Origin: Trichobilharzia regenti
Lineage: Eukaryota; Platyhelminthes; Trematoda; Strigeidida; Schistosomatidae
Length of the DNA stretch: 64,000 nucleotides
Reading direction: 5' to 3'
NCBI GenBank assembly: GCA_944472135.2
Contig: OX235262.1
Span: 166,593,509-166,657,508, forward strand
Below, piece after piece: positions 1 through 11,699 of the stretch (within the stretch, counting starts at the first letter, position 1; each line of letters opens with the position of its first letter). Under the pieces are notes generated by a model. The model made no database searches, was not told the origin of the DNA, and worked only from the letters and a program-made list of their open reading frames with translations. Position numbers and translations under genes: made by a program.

Positions 1-10
1 TTCGCTAGTC

Positions 11-235
11 TTGGGACTGCATGGGAAAGCAGAGAGAGGTGGTCAGCCTAGTGACGTGGTGCTGTGGGATGAAGGATATTTGTGTTGGCTTAGCATCGGT
101 TGGTATCACGACTCCTTGGTTCGGGCCTCAGAGGATAGTTCGAATTGGTGGCTCGAGAAGTTATTAGATATGTGGTTGAGAATCGCAATCAATGGCGAAG
201 AACATGCTGCAGTTCTCTTCTTTTTTCCTTCCTGA
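11..235 (+). pseudogene. Probable 3' end of an RTE-type retrotransposon ORF
   Basis: A 74-codon open stretch ends in WLEKLLDM followed by residues resembling the C-terminal tail of RTE-clade polyproteins in schistosomes, which typically close with a WLET-x-DMAxNRxQW-like segment. The sequence is degraded: the expected downstream residues appear in a second frame. No catalytic motif lies in the window because the element would extend to the left. The call rests on a short weak resemblance and could be chance. Confidence 0.3.
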
Positions 236-1734
236 CAATAATTTGACGAATGCCGTCTCGTCTTGTCGAATACAACTTGCTTTTTTCCACGACGAAATAC
301 TTTATTCATTTTTTACCTTATTTTTCCCCATATGTTGTTTTATTACTATTGTGTGGCGCATCTTTTTGGTGATTATATTGTGCCAGGTATTGTCATCACA
401 GATTACGAACAGTCGATAATAAAAGGGTCAGTTATCTAACTAACAACATAGTAATTCATAAATTTCATTTATGCATCCTTGTTCCTCAGCAGTACGATTA
501 TCTATGGACCCTTGGATATAGTGTAAACTGCAACACTATAGTGGTAACTGGATTTAGTCTAACCGCTATCCAAACAACGTTTTCGGTATGATGAGACCAA
601 CCAGTGTAGCTTGTTAGGTCATTGTGGTATACAACCCTGACTGACAATCACGTGTCAACATATTGGCTCATTCATTCCTTTACGTTCCTAGTAGAGCATG
701 GGGCTTGAAGCTAGAGCTTTGAGGTTTCAGTAGCACTGGTGTTTCCTCCATGGGTTGGGTCTGCTAGCCTCACACCCAACCTTCCCACTTTGTCAGGCTT
801 ACAACCGGCTAAGGGAGGTAAGGATATGCGCCGGCCGCGGACCGAACCCCAGACCACGTCCGTTGCTGGTGGGCTTTCTAAAGCCGGACCGCCGACATAA
901 GGCAGCTACCGGTCGGGAATACTGTTTGCGTGTTATGTATTTTAACACAACACGTTACTTCGTTTTTTCTTCTTGTTGTATTCTTTGAGGTGAACGCGGA
1001 GCTCTCATTATATTTTTAGACATCTCTGTTATTGCTATTATTTCAAGACATCAATTAATATAGAGTAGTGCTGTAAACTCCAATGACTGGTGAAAGCTAT
1101 CTTGGCTGTTATCGAACCCAAAATAAGTCATAGAAATTTTGTAAAGCACTCTACTATATTCATTCAGTAACTGTCTGACGTATAAGGATTACTGCGCAGT
1201 ACAACTTTTTCATTTGCATCTGAACTACCTGGATAGCTACTTTGAATTCTTCTTACTCCTCTGACATAGGAGAAACTGGAGTGAAAATCTCTTGATTTGA
1301 ATTGATCATATCTCTTCGCTTTGCGCAAATAGTGTCTTCACTAGATATTGATGCATTATATTGGTTTCTAGGCCAAGTTAAACTTTAAGCACCACTAACT
1401 GCAAATGGAGTGCGACCTCACTGATGACCTTGAAACACTCACTGAGCAAGCTGTTGTCATCATCAATGAAATATGCTAGTTGAAGTTTTATGTTACTAAA
1501 TGGGATATCCGGCAAGTTTCAGCTTAGGGTTGGGAAAGATTAAGTTACTATTTAAACCACAGACAAATTAGGGTTAAGTTAACCTAACAAAGGTGACAGT
1601 AGGTTTGGTTCGAGTTAGTTTAGGGCTATTTTCCCGTTAGGTTCAGAAAAGATTAGGGTTAGAAGACTTAAATAATTACCTGCATTGAATGTGGTTAAAT
1701 CACTCTGTTGATATAAGAATAGAATACTGTGCTA
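236..1734. other. Intergenic stretch, no gene seen
   Basis: No reading frame here looks like a protein. Positions 750-940 form a GC-richer island starting near ggttgggtctgctagcc that looks like retroelement 5' leader sequence, but I cannot assign it. The rest is AT-rich and featureless to me. Confidence 0.4.
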
Positions 1735-1890
1735 GATTATAATTCCACTGTGGATAACATTTATTTTGATAAAGTCCCACAGTGCTATACAGTAATATTT
1801 ACTGATGACGTTTCGAGCACAATTTATTGCCCTGTTAATATTACTGTATAACACTATGAAACTTTATCAGAATAAATTTCCCCCTCAAAA
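1735..1890. repeat. Inverted Penelope-type terminal repeat
   Basis: Positions 1,735-1,836 carry, on the minus strand, the tail sequence seen again at 13,310-13,400 and 14,000-14,110 (core gatgacgtttcgagcac). Immediately after, at about 1,830-1,885, part of the same tail reads on the plus strand (ttaatattactgtataacac). The two short arms face each other, as in the inverted ends of Penelope-like elements. No coding part is left between them. Confidence 0.5.
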
Positions 1891-2600
1891 GAATTACACT
1901 TTGTTGATTCTCCCACCTTAAACTGAGAGCTATTTTTTCACATGTAAGAGGAAGGTATCCCCTGTAACACTTGTATACAGTTTTTATGCATTTTTTCCAT
2001 AAATATGTGTGTTCCATGTACAAACTTTCCTTCTTCACGCGATTGATGCGTTCGAGGTCATTCGCTGGTTGATAGTTAGAGGTGCTTAATGTTTAACTTT
2101 GCCGGTATCTACATTATCCATCTGATTTCTAAACATCAATGTTCATGGATCCATTGAAAACCACCTGCACAAATAATGCATTGACTGATAAATTGCTCTG
2201 TACTGCTGTGGTTGGATGATAGAATCAATACTCTTAGTATGGGAATGACTCCACAAAGAGAAATTACTAGTAAGCACTTCAGTTAGTTTCAATTCAAAGT
2301 CTTTATACTGACTACTTCTGTTGCTGTTGTAACAGTAACTGGACTTGCTCAAAACACCCCAGCTGAAAATTCACATGACTAGATACAAAACTGGATTACT
2401 CTAGAATTTAGGTTTGGTCTTCGCCAAAAAATATTACAGCTGAAGTGAGCTGATTTGTCCCGTCTATATAGGTTATAGCAGCACTCAACTGAATAAGCCC
2501 ATCGCTAAATATTTTGTAACGGAGTGTTAGTGGGTTTTTTTTGTTTTTGTCTGCTTTTGCCAGAACGAGTCTCCAGACGAAACACCATGGTCAACTAGTC
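1891..2600. other. Intergenic stretch, no gene seen
   Basis: AT-rich sequence without a convincing reading frame, RNA gene or repeat that I recognise. Confidence 0.4.
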
Positions 2601-2841
2601 TTTGTTTATTTACTATTCCCTTGGGTTCCGAGTGGAACATAGGGCTTCAACATCATATCTCAACTTTGTTCTGTCTTCTTCAGCTGAGTCCACGATTGAC
2701 CATAATCCCTCCTCTCCTGCATGTCACCCTCACACTGACGACTGGTCTGCATTACACGCGATGTCATACGATAGCCTCCTCAGCGTATGCCCGGTCCATC
2801 TGCATTTTCTCTTGCATATTTGTTGAGCAACAGGCTCTTAG

Positions 2842-4186
2842 ATATGATAGAGAAGATTTGTAGCTCAGGTGGATGATTTTGATTTGGTTTTGTTCTCTGA
2901 GCTGGATGGTTAATTTGCGAAGCTTTCATCACCCTACTGGGTGACATCTTCAGCGCATACTTCAATTTGTTCAAGTGAGCTTTTAGATTTCTCCACGAGT
3001 TTATTAATCATCTCTCCTGGTGACCTTGGACGTGATTGGTTGTTTATGTGTGTTTTCACATCCTCTAGGTTACTTGTATTGGGACTGACTGTTTCTTTGA
3101 CTTGAACTTTGACCCTTTGTGTGTGAGGTTTCTTTCTTATTGGTTGATAATTTTTTCTATTTCGATGTGTCTATTGATTGATGATTCACTGGAATGCCAA
3201 GCTTCTAAAAATTCTCTAGCATTCTTGTTGTTTCCTCTGTCTAATATTTGAACATTGTCCCGATTGCAACAGCAACAACCCAATAACACACAAAAGGAAT
3301 TGCATACAAACACTATTCAAGAGAGCAAGGACTCATTGCAGCACTCCCACCTTAAGGAAAATTGAAGAAAAGTATCTCATGGACGTCTTCCAAAAGAATG
3401 GATATCCACGGAATTTCATCAAGAGACATATACCCCCAAGCCAACCTACCAAAACAAAAGCCACCAAGGAAAACACAAAGAAAATCGCCTTACCATATAT
3501 AAAGGATATCTCAGAAATCACTACAAGACTCTTCAAACCTTTAGGAATTGACGTCGTACACAAACCAACAAAGTCGCTTCACTCAATTCTATGTCAACCA
3601 AAAGACTCAACAGCGAAAGAAGATAAAACCAACATCATCTACAAAATAAATTGTAACAACTGCGAAAAACACTACATTGGCCAAAGTGGACGTCCCCTTC
3701 ATCTTCGTATCCACGAACATAAGCTAGTCGTCAAAAGACATGATATCCGCTCCCTCATATCACTACACACAGACAACCATGGACATCAATTCGACTGGGA
3801 CAACCAGCGTTTAAATATTAGACAGAGGAAACAACAAGAATGCTAGAGAATTTTTAGAAGCTTGGCATTCCAGTGAATCATCAATCAATAGACACATCGA
3901 AATAGAAAAAATTATCAACCAATAAGAAAGAAACTCACACACAAAGGGTCAAAGTTCAAGTCAAAGAAACAATCAGTTGCAATACAAGTAACCTAGAGGA
4001 TGTGAAAACACACATAAACAACCAATCACGTCCAAGGTCACCAGGAGAGATGATTAATAAACTCGTGGAGAAATCTAAAAGCTCACTTGAACAAATTGAA
4101 GTATGCGCTGAAGATGTCACCCAGTAGGGTGATGAAAGCTTCGCAAATTAACCATCCAGCTCAGAGAACAAAACCACATCGAAAAA
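2842..4186. mobile_element. Inverted, truncated Penelope-like element with 12-bp TSD
   Basis: The sequence ACAGGCTCTTAG occurs directly before (2,830-2,841) and directly after (4,187-4,198) this block, so it is a bounded insertion with a 12-bp target duplication. The left part (about 2,870-3,265) is the 3' end of a Penelope-like element read on the minus strand. The right part (about 3,270-4,186) is a longer 3' piece of the same element on the plus strand, so two partial copies meet head to head. The same family is present much more completely at 52,126-54,686. Both ends share the tail ccatccagctcagagaac. Confidence 0.8.
3270..3900 (+). pseudogene. Penelope-like polyprotein, C-terminal GIY-YIG part
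   Basis: The frame at 3,379-3,846 encodes the linker and GIY-YIG endonuclease region of a Penelope-like polyprotein, with IIYKINC and YIGQSGRP as the two hallmark strands. It is nearly identical to the protein at 52,388-53,761. The reading frame breaks near 3,802: this copy has extra bases around gggacaaccagcg compared with the parallel copy at 55,390, which throws the final residues out of frame. The reverse transcriptase part is absent, so it cannot encode a working product. The GIY-YIG domain nicks target DNA in this class of retroelements. Confidence 0.8.
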
Positions 4187-4299
4187 ACAGGCTCTTAGTT
4201 TGTTTCCAGACCGAGTTTCTTGTTGCTAATTCTTTCTAGCCAGCCGACCATTTGATCTTCATTATGGAGTTAGCGAAATCGGCAGCTGTTGATAACAGT

Positions 4300-5215
4300 C
4301 TTTAACTTATTGGAGATCCTTTACGTGACACGCAGTGCAAGTCTTGACTTGTGTAGAAGAACTGACTGACTTCACATTTGTGTTGAATAGAATCCAAATC
4401 TTGTTCTTTATGCTCGCTGAGTGCAGTGCAGAAGACTTCCAAACTGATTTTAGGTCGATGAAGGCGTATCTTGCCTTTCCAAATTCTGGCTAGCCTTGAT
4501 ATCTTCATCCGTTCCAGTTGCCTATGGTTGAAACCTTCCGGCCTGGCGAGATTAGTGAAGGAAGTAACCTCTGTCAAATCTCTCCCGTTGTTGCTGTTGG
4601 TTGGTTATCTTCATCGCGTCCGTCTTTTCTATGTTCTTCTGAAGTCTTATCACTGCTGGCTGTTTTTTCTGCTAGTTTGTTGGTTTTCACCTGCAAGTCT
4701 TCTAGTTTGTGTGACATTAGACGTATATCATCTGCGAAATCCAGATATCCTAGAGTCTTCTTATCGGTTGTCCAGCGTATTCCTGCCTTCTCACTCCTTG
4801 TGCACAGTCCGACGCATAATCCTGTCCACCACAATTAAGAATATCATTGGCGACAGTAGTAGGCTGCCTTGTCTTACTCCTGTATGCACTTCGAATGCCT
4901 CACTGAGTTTTCCGTTGTGGATCGCCTGACACATGATATTGTCATATAGCTGTTTGATGAGGTTGATAAAGACTTGAGCACTGCGCGCCGCAGTGTTGAA
5001 GAAGTTTCCAAATCATGTTTCGGTCAACGCTGTCGAAGGCCTTTTCGAAGTCGATGAAGCTGTTGAGGTAGAGGTTTGCCTGTCATTCTATGCTTCGTTC
5101 GATGACGATGCATAGAGTTGCAATTTGTTCAGCTTATGGTTTGCCTTTCCTGAATCCAGCTTGTCCCGTCGGTCGGAGATCTGCATCCAGTGCACTTTTT
5201 ATTCTCCAGGTTGAT
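4300..5215 (-). pseudogene. RTE-type reverse transcriptase fragment
   Basis: On the minus strand, conceptual translation from about 5,215 down gives QAGFRKGKP, then DFEKAFDSVDR (RT motif A), a GVRQGSLLSP-like motif B with breaks, and LDFADDI (motif C, FADD) at about 4,730, followed by a post-RT segment to 4,302. The motif set and order match RTE-clade non-LTR retrotransposons. Several frame changes and stops interrupt it, so it is a dead copy. The endonuclease domain is not visible. The Penelope insertion at 2,842-4,186 lies just downstream, and sequence beyond it (2,600-2,829) may belong to the same old element, but I could not confirm that. Confidence 0.7.
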
Positions 5216-5744
5216 GTGACTTAATATTTTACAGCACAGTCAACTGATCACTTGGAAATCTTCCCTCCACATTGAGATAGACAAAGAAGTCAGGCTTAAA
5301 CGTTATAACCACAATAACAACAGCCTTTATTATTCATAATACAGGGCACATATGTCGCTTACACATCAAGTGGAATTAAAACCATAAACAGCTAATCAAT
5401 ATCTGATTAACTGCATGACCTTGAAGATCTACTGAAAAATCAATCAAAAGTTGTCCAATAGGGTTATTGTGTTGGTGTGTGCATCAATCATAACTTCACA
5501 GCTAACAAAGATACTTAATCCATCCTAACATATCATCAGTATGTGCAAGGAAACCTCATCTGCTAGCAAATCGAGAATTTCTTTATCCCTCTGAAATTTT
5601 TTATATTAAGTTGGAGATTGCTTTAAAGTTCATTTAGAACTTTTATGCAAAATGGTTAAACACATTATTATACCACTTCACAAGGGAGATTAAGCACAGG
5701 CACCTATGATCAAAGACAGCTAACAGGGATTTTCTTTTTTTCCA
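5216..5744. other. Intergenic stretch, no gene seen
   Basis: AT-rich sequence between two RTE fragments. No reading frame or repeat that I recognise. Confidence 0.4.
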
Positions 5745-7960
5745 CTCACAATGGCCAGGTCTCACAGCCATAAAGGAGGACGGAGCGGACTGATGAGCAG
5801 TGCACCCGCCCTATGGCCGATAGCCGGATATCACGTCTAAACCAGAGACGGCGTGAACTGGGATATGTGAAAGTAGCCCCCCTGTATCCGTGCGGAGACT
5901 TCGTTAGAGATCAACCCGTTGGGGCTGATGGTACTTTCCAGATAAGTGAAGCGGTCAACGTCATCTACCACTTCACTCCCTATTTCTAATCTAGGAGTAG
6001 GTTTAGTTCAGTCCTGTAACATCAACTTGCTTTGGCGGGAGCTAATCGCATGCCAAACATTCGTAGATTGCAGCTCAAGGTGTTCAGAAGACTCTGAGTT
6101 TTGTCAACTTCCTCGTCTAGAAGGACTATATCGTCTGCATATTCTATGTCAACGAGATTATTCCCTGGTAGCAATGGTGAAACGAGTTCAAATCTCAGAA
6201 TGGAGATGAGTTCTTTCAAGACATTAGTACGTCTGTGATTAAATTGAATAGAAAAGGCGATAATGGGCATCCTTGACGGACACCACTAGTCATGACCACT
6301 TCATATGACAACTCGCCGTAAGCCCTCACCTGGCTGCATGAGTTCGAGTAGAGTGCCTTAATCAGTGCAATGTATTTTCTCGTCATTCCCTTTACAGCCA
6401 AGCATCGCCAGAGTACCTCTCGGTGGACAATTCGAATGACGCCTTTAGGTCAAGAAATATAATGATTGTTGGACGCCGGTAGGAATTCCTATGTTCTAGA
6501 ATCTGTCGAAGGGTGAAGATGTGGTCAGTACACCCTCTTCCTGGTCTAAAGCCTGCCTGTTTCTCTCGTGTTTGTGCCTCCTGAGCACCACTTAGTCTGC
6601 GCAATATTATTGAGCCTAGGACTTTAGATACTATATTAGTCAAGCTAATCCCTCTGTGATTATCACAGGAAGACTTGTATATGGGGATAATCAGTGACTT
6701 ACACCAACCCGATGGGACTTCCTCTGATTCCCAGACGCTGCCTAGTACCTCAGTTAATCCGGACAGTAAGCTGTCTCCACCGTACTTAAATACCTCTGGA
6801 GTCATTCCATCAGGTCCCGCTGCTTTGCCTAGTTTCAGATTGGTGACAGCTTTAGTAACCTCAGTTAGTGACGGAGGACCTGTGTTTATATCCCATTCAA
6901 GGAGGTGTTGGATGCTCGGAAGGTTGAGCGTGGCTGTGGGCAAATTAAACTTCTCCTCATAGTGCTCTTTCCAATCGTCTATCCTGTTGTCTCCTCATTT
7001 GCGGATAAATCTTTCGCCTTTTACTAAAGATTTCCGTGGGGAGGCACAATACAATGAGTCTTGTCTCACTCTATTCAGCTCAGTCTTCGGACGGAGTATT
7101 TTTGTGCGTCGGTGGCACAGTGGTTAGGACTCTGGCCGACCATGCACATGGTCCGAGGTTCGATCCCCTGCCAACGCACACCTGATATCTATTGTCGGCC
7201 TGCGAAATTCGGGCTACCGGTATCCATGCTGAAAATTCAATACTTGTACCAAAATTACAGTGTGGAATCAAGCTGTAATCAAAAATAAATAAATAAATAG
7301 CTAATTATGGTGCCATTTTTCTCAGAGACTGTCCCACTTATGATCCGCCTTTTACCACCTGTTTCCCTAATAAGCCTAAATAGTTGTCTGGTGTTATCAA
7401 TCGCCGATGCCTTTTCTATCTCCTTCGCTTTTTTCACTCACCACTGTTCACGGTCGTTGCGAAGACTTTTTGTTAGTTTGCGTTTGAGTAGCTTTCGCTC
7501 CTCATCGTATTCGGAGCTCGCCGGAATCAGTCTTCTTGCGTCAACCAGTTCGGATGAGGTGGTAGAGATCCAATAGCTTTTACTAACCTTTGGTTTTAGC
7601 TTATTAACAGCTTTTACAATTATATCTTGTGCCAGGTTACCTCAGGGGAAGTCCTACTGTCGACCTCAGACATTCGTTTCGCTATTTCTTCCTTAAATAG
7701 GGACTCAGTGTCTCGATCTAGTTGGGGACGTAACTGTTTCGCTGCCGTCAATTTCTTATGTCCGTTTACACGTAAGCATAAGCGTGCGCGAACCAGAGCG
7801 TGATCAGAGTCTACGCACGTGTTCCGATAAGAGCGGCAGTCTTCTCGTTTAGGTAGAACTAGAAGTCATTATAAAAGATAATATGCTCGCACAACTGAGT
7901 ACCGAAACCCCAGTCACGCCATATTTAGTCCACCTTCTATGTGATAGAGATAATGTTAAG
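5745..7960 (-). pseudogene. SR2-like RTE retrotransposon, degraded
   Basis: Minus-strand translation shows, in order: an APE endonuclease end with CVDSDHALVRARLC (SDH motif, near 7,800); a linker; RT motifs with GKAAGPDGMTPEVFK, QAGFRPGRGCTDHIF and IIFLDLKASF (6,392-6,943); SGVRQGCPLSPFLFN (6,216-6,401); IEYADDIVLL (YADD, about 6,140); and a post-RT part ending LLYGCETWPL near 5,750. This is the layout of RTE elements, which in schistosomes include SR2. At least three frame changes split the ORF, a SINE is inserted at 7,104-7,300, and a segment appears deleted near 5,820. It cannot encode an intact protein. The orientation matches the fragment at 4,300-5,215, but the two differ in sequence and are separate copies. 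Confidence 0.85.
7104..7300 (+). mobile_element. tRNA-headed SINE, family 1
   Basis: The first 76 nt (7,104-7,179) look like a tRNA: acceptor strands gtgcgt and acgcac pair, an A-box-like stretch is ggcacagtggttagg, and a B box is ggttcgatccc. A tRNA-unrelated body follows, then a tail of aaat repeats ending near 7,300. A second copy lies at 11,886-12,088 on the minus strand, and the shared unit of ~190 bp defines the family. It sits inside the RTE pseudogene on the opposite strand. RNA polymerase III transcription is expected from the boxes but not shown. Confidence 0.75.
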
Positions 7961-8800
7961 CGCAAAATTGACGACCTATTATTTGCCTAGCAAGCTAATT
8001 AGCTCTTCTTTTATTCTCTCATATTTGTAATCATCTATGGTAACACTATTTTTTAATTAACTCATAATTTTAGCTAACGACATTATTATTCTCTATGAAT
8101 ATCTTTTGACTATATCGTTGCTGCAAATACCAAAAAGCTGCTATTATCAGTTCTAGTTACGTATACCCTGTGGTATTATTATTTTTCTTTTGTTTTTGCT
8201 GTTATTGAGTAAATTAGATGCAACAATATTGTACCAAATGCTAAGAATTTCATACTGTATCATAAGTACTGTGTTTCGGAATAAAGCAAATTTATTATAT
8301 TATCATTATTATTAAGAAGAAGAACATTCAAAATCACCGTTTTGAGTAATTTACTTTGTGGAAACTAAGTGAAGCATAAAATACCTGGGGACAGTTCTAC
8401 CCTCTGACATTCCTTCGTCATCTCATATCCTGTTGATTTCTAAGGAAATGTACCCTCTAACCCACTATATTAGGTAGTTAAGACAATCAGGTAGGTATCA
8501 CTCAACCTCTGCTTTACTGCTCCCCTACTTAGTCTTCCCTGGGTTACTCAAAAAGGAATATATCATATTTCGAGAGCTACTAAAGACTGTCAGTAGGACA
8601 AGTAGTGTTCCACTGAGTCATGTGTTTACTACTATAGCTGACAGACACCTGAGCTCACGCATGGAAATGATCTAAATCCATATTGATTCTCACCATCCTC
8701 TCTATGCGCAACCCTCTCACTGAGCGTTTCATCACGTAGAACAAAAAATCATTGTACAAAATTATGTGTTCAAACAACCAAGTAGAGAAACTCAAAGATA
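7961..8800. other. Intergenic stretch with an RTE-like tail repeat
   Basis: No gene seen. Positions about 8,150-8,310 (ttgagtaaattagatgcaac to an aataaagc end) are repeated at 9,770-9,900. The repeat resembles a retroelement 3' end with a polyadenylation-like signal. Confidence 0.45.
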
Positions 8801-8804
8801 CGCT

Positions 8805-9150
8805 TATAGGATTTTATCATGAGCTAACATTGGTTAGAGAACCGTTGGAAAACCAACTGGGAGTACTGGACAGCTATCTCGTCAGCCTAGTTTGGGACTC
8901 TTCGTCAGTACGAACCCACTGCAAGGGTTCGAACCCACGACCTCCTGGTTACAAAACGAGCTCATATACCATTAAGCCACTGGGACCCGATCCAATGGCC
9001 AGCCCATGAATTCTAACTTCTGCGAATTCACGATATAGCGCAACCGCTAGCCAATGTCTTTGGCGAGTATTTGTCCTCACACCCGACGTGCTGCACCCTA
9101 CTGGTCATGACTTGTCATTAGAACCCCAGGTAACTACCTACCTGAATAAG
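8805..9150 (-). mobile_element. Hammerhead-bearing SINE (Smα-like), minus copy
   Basis: The minus strand carries a tRNA-like part with a B box gggttcgaaccc near 8,935-8,950. After it comes a degenerate hammerhead segment with the stem-loop gtcccaaactaggct, then a tail ending near atcctataag. The layout agrees with the schistosome Smα-type retroposon, known for hammerhead ribozymes. The core is mutated, with no canonical GAAA box, so this copy should be inactive. It forms an inverted pair with the copy at 9,200-9,560. Confidence 0.65.
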
Positions 9151-9199
9151 GCCAGTTGCCAGTGACCATCTCATTGATATTCAAGTATTGGTTTGTAGT

Positions 9200-9560
9200 G
9201 AAGTGGGTTCTAGTGGGAGGTCGTGACCAGTAGGGTGCAGCAGGTCGGGTGTGAGGACAAATACTCGCCAAAGACATTGGCTAGCGGTTGAGCCATGTCG
9301 TGAATTCGCAGAAGTTAGAATTCATGGGCCGGTCATTGGAACGGGTCCCAGTGTCTTAATGGTCTACGAGCTCGCTCGCCTTGTAACCAGAAGGTCGTGG
9401 GTTCGAACCCTGGCAGTGGGTTCGTACTGACGAAGAGTCCCAAACTAGGCTGACGAGATAGCTGTCCAGTACTCCCAGTTGGTTTTCCAATGGTTCTCTA
9501 ACCAAAGTCAGCTCATGATGAAATCCTGTAAACAATCAATCAAAATCCCTACAAACCAAT
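9200..9560 (+). mobile_element. Hammerhead-bearing SINE (Smα-like), plus copy
   Basis: Same family as the copy at 8,805-9,150 but in the opposite orientation, with only about 50-80 bp between them, giving arms of roughly 330-400 bp. The tRNA-like head has box B gggttcgaaccc near 9,400. The hammerhead region (about 9,426-9,477) keeps stem I (gtactg and cagtac) and stem II, but the core reads ACGAAGA in place of CTGANGA and lacks GAAA. It is therefore probably inactive. Confidence 0.65.
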
Positions 9561-9769
9561 ACTTGAATATCAAAGCTACCCTATCTGACACAGATAGTGT
9601 TAAACATAAAACCTACGACTGACTCTAAGTAGTTAGCAAAAGTAATTGGCTCTTTTTTATTTATGGTGAAACTATTTCAACTGTCTTACAAATCATTATT
9701 TTGCACCTTTTGTACATTTTTGACTTTATTGTAAATAGTGTAAACACCAAAAACCTGCTATCAATCAAT

Positions 9770-9895
9770 CCTGGCTACATATATACCCTGTAATGTCCTT
9801 TTTATTGTTGAGTAAATTAGATGCAACAGTATTGTACCAAATGCTGAGAACTGTACACTGTATCATAAATACTGTGTTTTTGAAATAAAACAAAT
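9770..9895 (+). repeat. Retroelement 3' tail repeat
   Basis: A second copy of the tail seen at about 8,150-8,310, from ttgagtaaattagatgcaac to gaaataaaacaaatg. It resembles the end of a non-LTR element with an internal AATAAA. Confidence 0.5.
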
Positions 9896-10282
9896 GAAAT
9901 ATTTAATGTGTTGTACTAGTTTGTTCTCTCTCGCCAAGTTACTTTTTTGTGTATAGCTATCACAGCACACTGGACTTTATATGGACACTGACAAAAGTAG
10001 CTTAGTTTTTATTATCAAGTATTGTACCTTGTAAGTAAAGCACGCACGCACGCACACATACAGCAGCTATTGACATTTATACAAATGCCATAAGAAGAAA
10101 AAGAAGTAGACGAAAAACAAGTCTAGAAGCCTTGAAAATATCAATAGGCAAAACAGACAGTATAGGTAGGTTGACAATAGTGAATGTGCGAGCTAAGGGG
10201 CAGCAGCGTCTTACTTACAGTAAGTAACATTTCACACCGTCATAAATCACTCACATACGACTAGAGAAAATTATCTTGGCAA

Positions 10283-10349
<67 letters not shown>

Positions 10350-11345
10350 TATATATGTGCTTTATCTAAGGCGTCAATAATAAAATTCAAAGCATTATAA
10401 AATTGGATTCTGGATACATTGTAAGTGTAAAAAAGACAAAACAAAAAGAGGATATTTGCTTGCCCCCATCTAAAAAGTACTACTACTACCGCGTAACATA
10501 TGACATTTTTTCTTAATGCATTTACAACATTGTCAAAAGTTACTTTACTTTAGTTTCACAGAATTACATTCACTCTAGTTGAATATCTGTGCGTTTTAAA
10601 AGACGACAATTCATTTGTGAATAGAATACAGGATATGAAATTTTAAGGGGAAATGTCTTCCAAGTTTTAATTTTTTTACATACATTTATTTATTTATTAA
10701 ATCCACGGTACGGCATCTGCAGACCAATGGACGACTGCAGAATACTACTCTGAGGGTTGCTGTGAATGAGGTTCTTCTCAAAGATGACGAAATTCTTCTC
10801 TTAAGGGTAACCGGAGGTTAAGTCTTTCTTAAAACCCAAGTTCATGTGAAGTTTCTTTTTTTGGAACAAGTAATGCTTCCTTTTTCTTAACTTTTCGTTT
10901 GAAATTCTTGTCAATAAATCTTGGTGAGTATCCATTTCGGAGGAAGATCGAGTTCTGCTTTCAGGGCATGAGGACTGTAGATACGTGGGATGGGAATGAC
11001 AAGGGATTTAATTAAGTATCTTAGGTAGTGTTCTTTTCAAAACACCTAGGTGGTGACATGAATCAAAAGATAGGTGGTCAGCAAAGCTGTGAAGTTAAAA
11101 TATGTTTCTGAAACGTTATGGGAAATTCCAATAAAAGTCAAATAATATTGATACTCGGTAAAAAAAAAATAAGATATACTTAATTGTATTGCACCAAAAA
11201 AGATTGTTAAACTGTTAGACTTGGTCAAATAACCCTATCTAATCCAAAATATTAAGCAATCAGAAATAGCTTTTAAAGTGCCTAAAAACATAAAGATATT
11301 TTCTATAGTTTGGTTTGTAAGGATTAGTTGTGTTTTACGAGTTGA
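9896..11345. other. Intergenic stretch, no gene seen
   Basis: Apart from the AT microsatellite at 10,284-10,344 I see no coding frame, RNA gene or recognisable repeat. Confidence 0.4.
10284..10344. repeat. (TA)n microsatellite
   Basis: About 61 bp of perfect alternating TA, followed by a short imperfect stretch (gtacatatatatg). It can form cruciforms and is prone to length error in assemblies. Confidence 0.95.
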
Positions 11346-11349
11346 TCAC

Positions 11350-11665
11350 GGATTGATATCAGTTAGAGAAGCATTCAAAACCAGGGAGTACTGGACAGCC
11401 AGTTGTTTCATCCTAGTTTGGGAATCATCGGAAGTACGCACCCACCACCTGGATTCGAACCCAGGACCTTCCGGTTACAAGGCAAGCTCGTATACCATTC
11501 AGCCACTGGGACCCGATTCAATGACTCGTGAATTCTAACTTCTACCAATTCGTGATTTAGCGCGACCCCAACCATTGTCGTTGGTGGGACATCCATCCAC
11601 ACACGTGACATCTAATTGGACCTCACTGGTCACGACTTCTCACTAGAACTCAGGAAACTCCAACC
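11350..11665 (-). mobile_element. Hammerhead-bearing SINE (Smα-like)
   Basis: Minus-strand copy. The tRNA-like head has box B gggttcgaatcc at about 11,450-11,465. The ribozyme region (about 11,393-11,447) keeps GAAAC and stem I, but the first core box reads CCGATGA where CTGANGA is expected. The 5' body (11,520-11,665) matches that of the copies at 8.8-9.5 kb. Confidence 0.65.
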
Positions 11666-11699
11666 TGTAGCAAGTTAATCTGATGATCGCTAGTGACTT

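Noticed and set aside
3333..3563. Minus-strand frame opposite the Penelope copies (also at 52,947-53,177 and 54,924-55,154)
   Set aside because: It recurs only because the Penelope coding sequence recurs; it is the antisense of the GIY-YIG protein frame and has no family resemblance of its own.
8935..8990. Possible tRNA gene on the minus strand (also 9,350-9,420 and 11,450-11,510)
   Set aside because: Box B is good, but the sequence continues into SINE body and hammerhead remnants, and the acceptor stem does not close; these are SINE heads.
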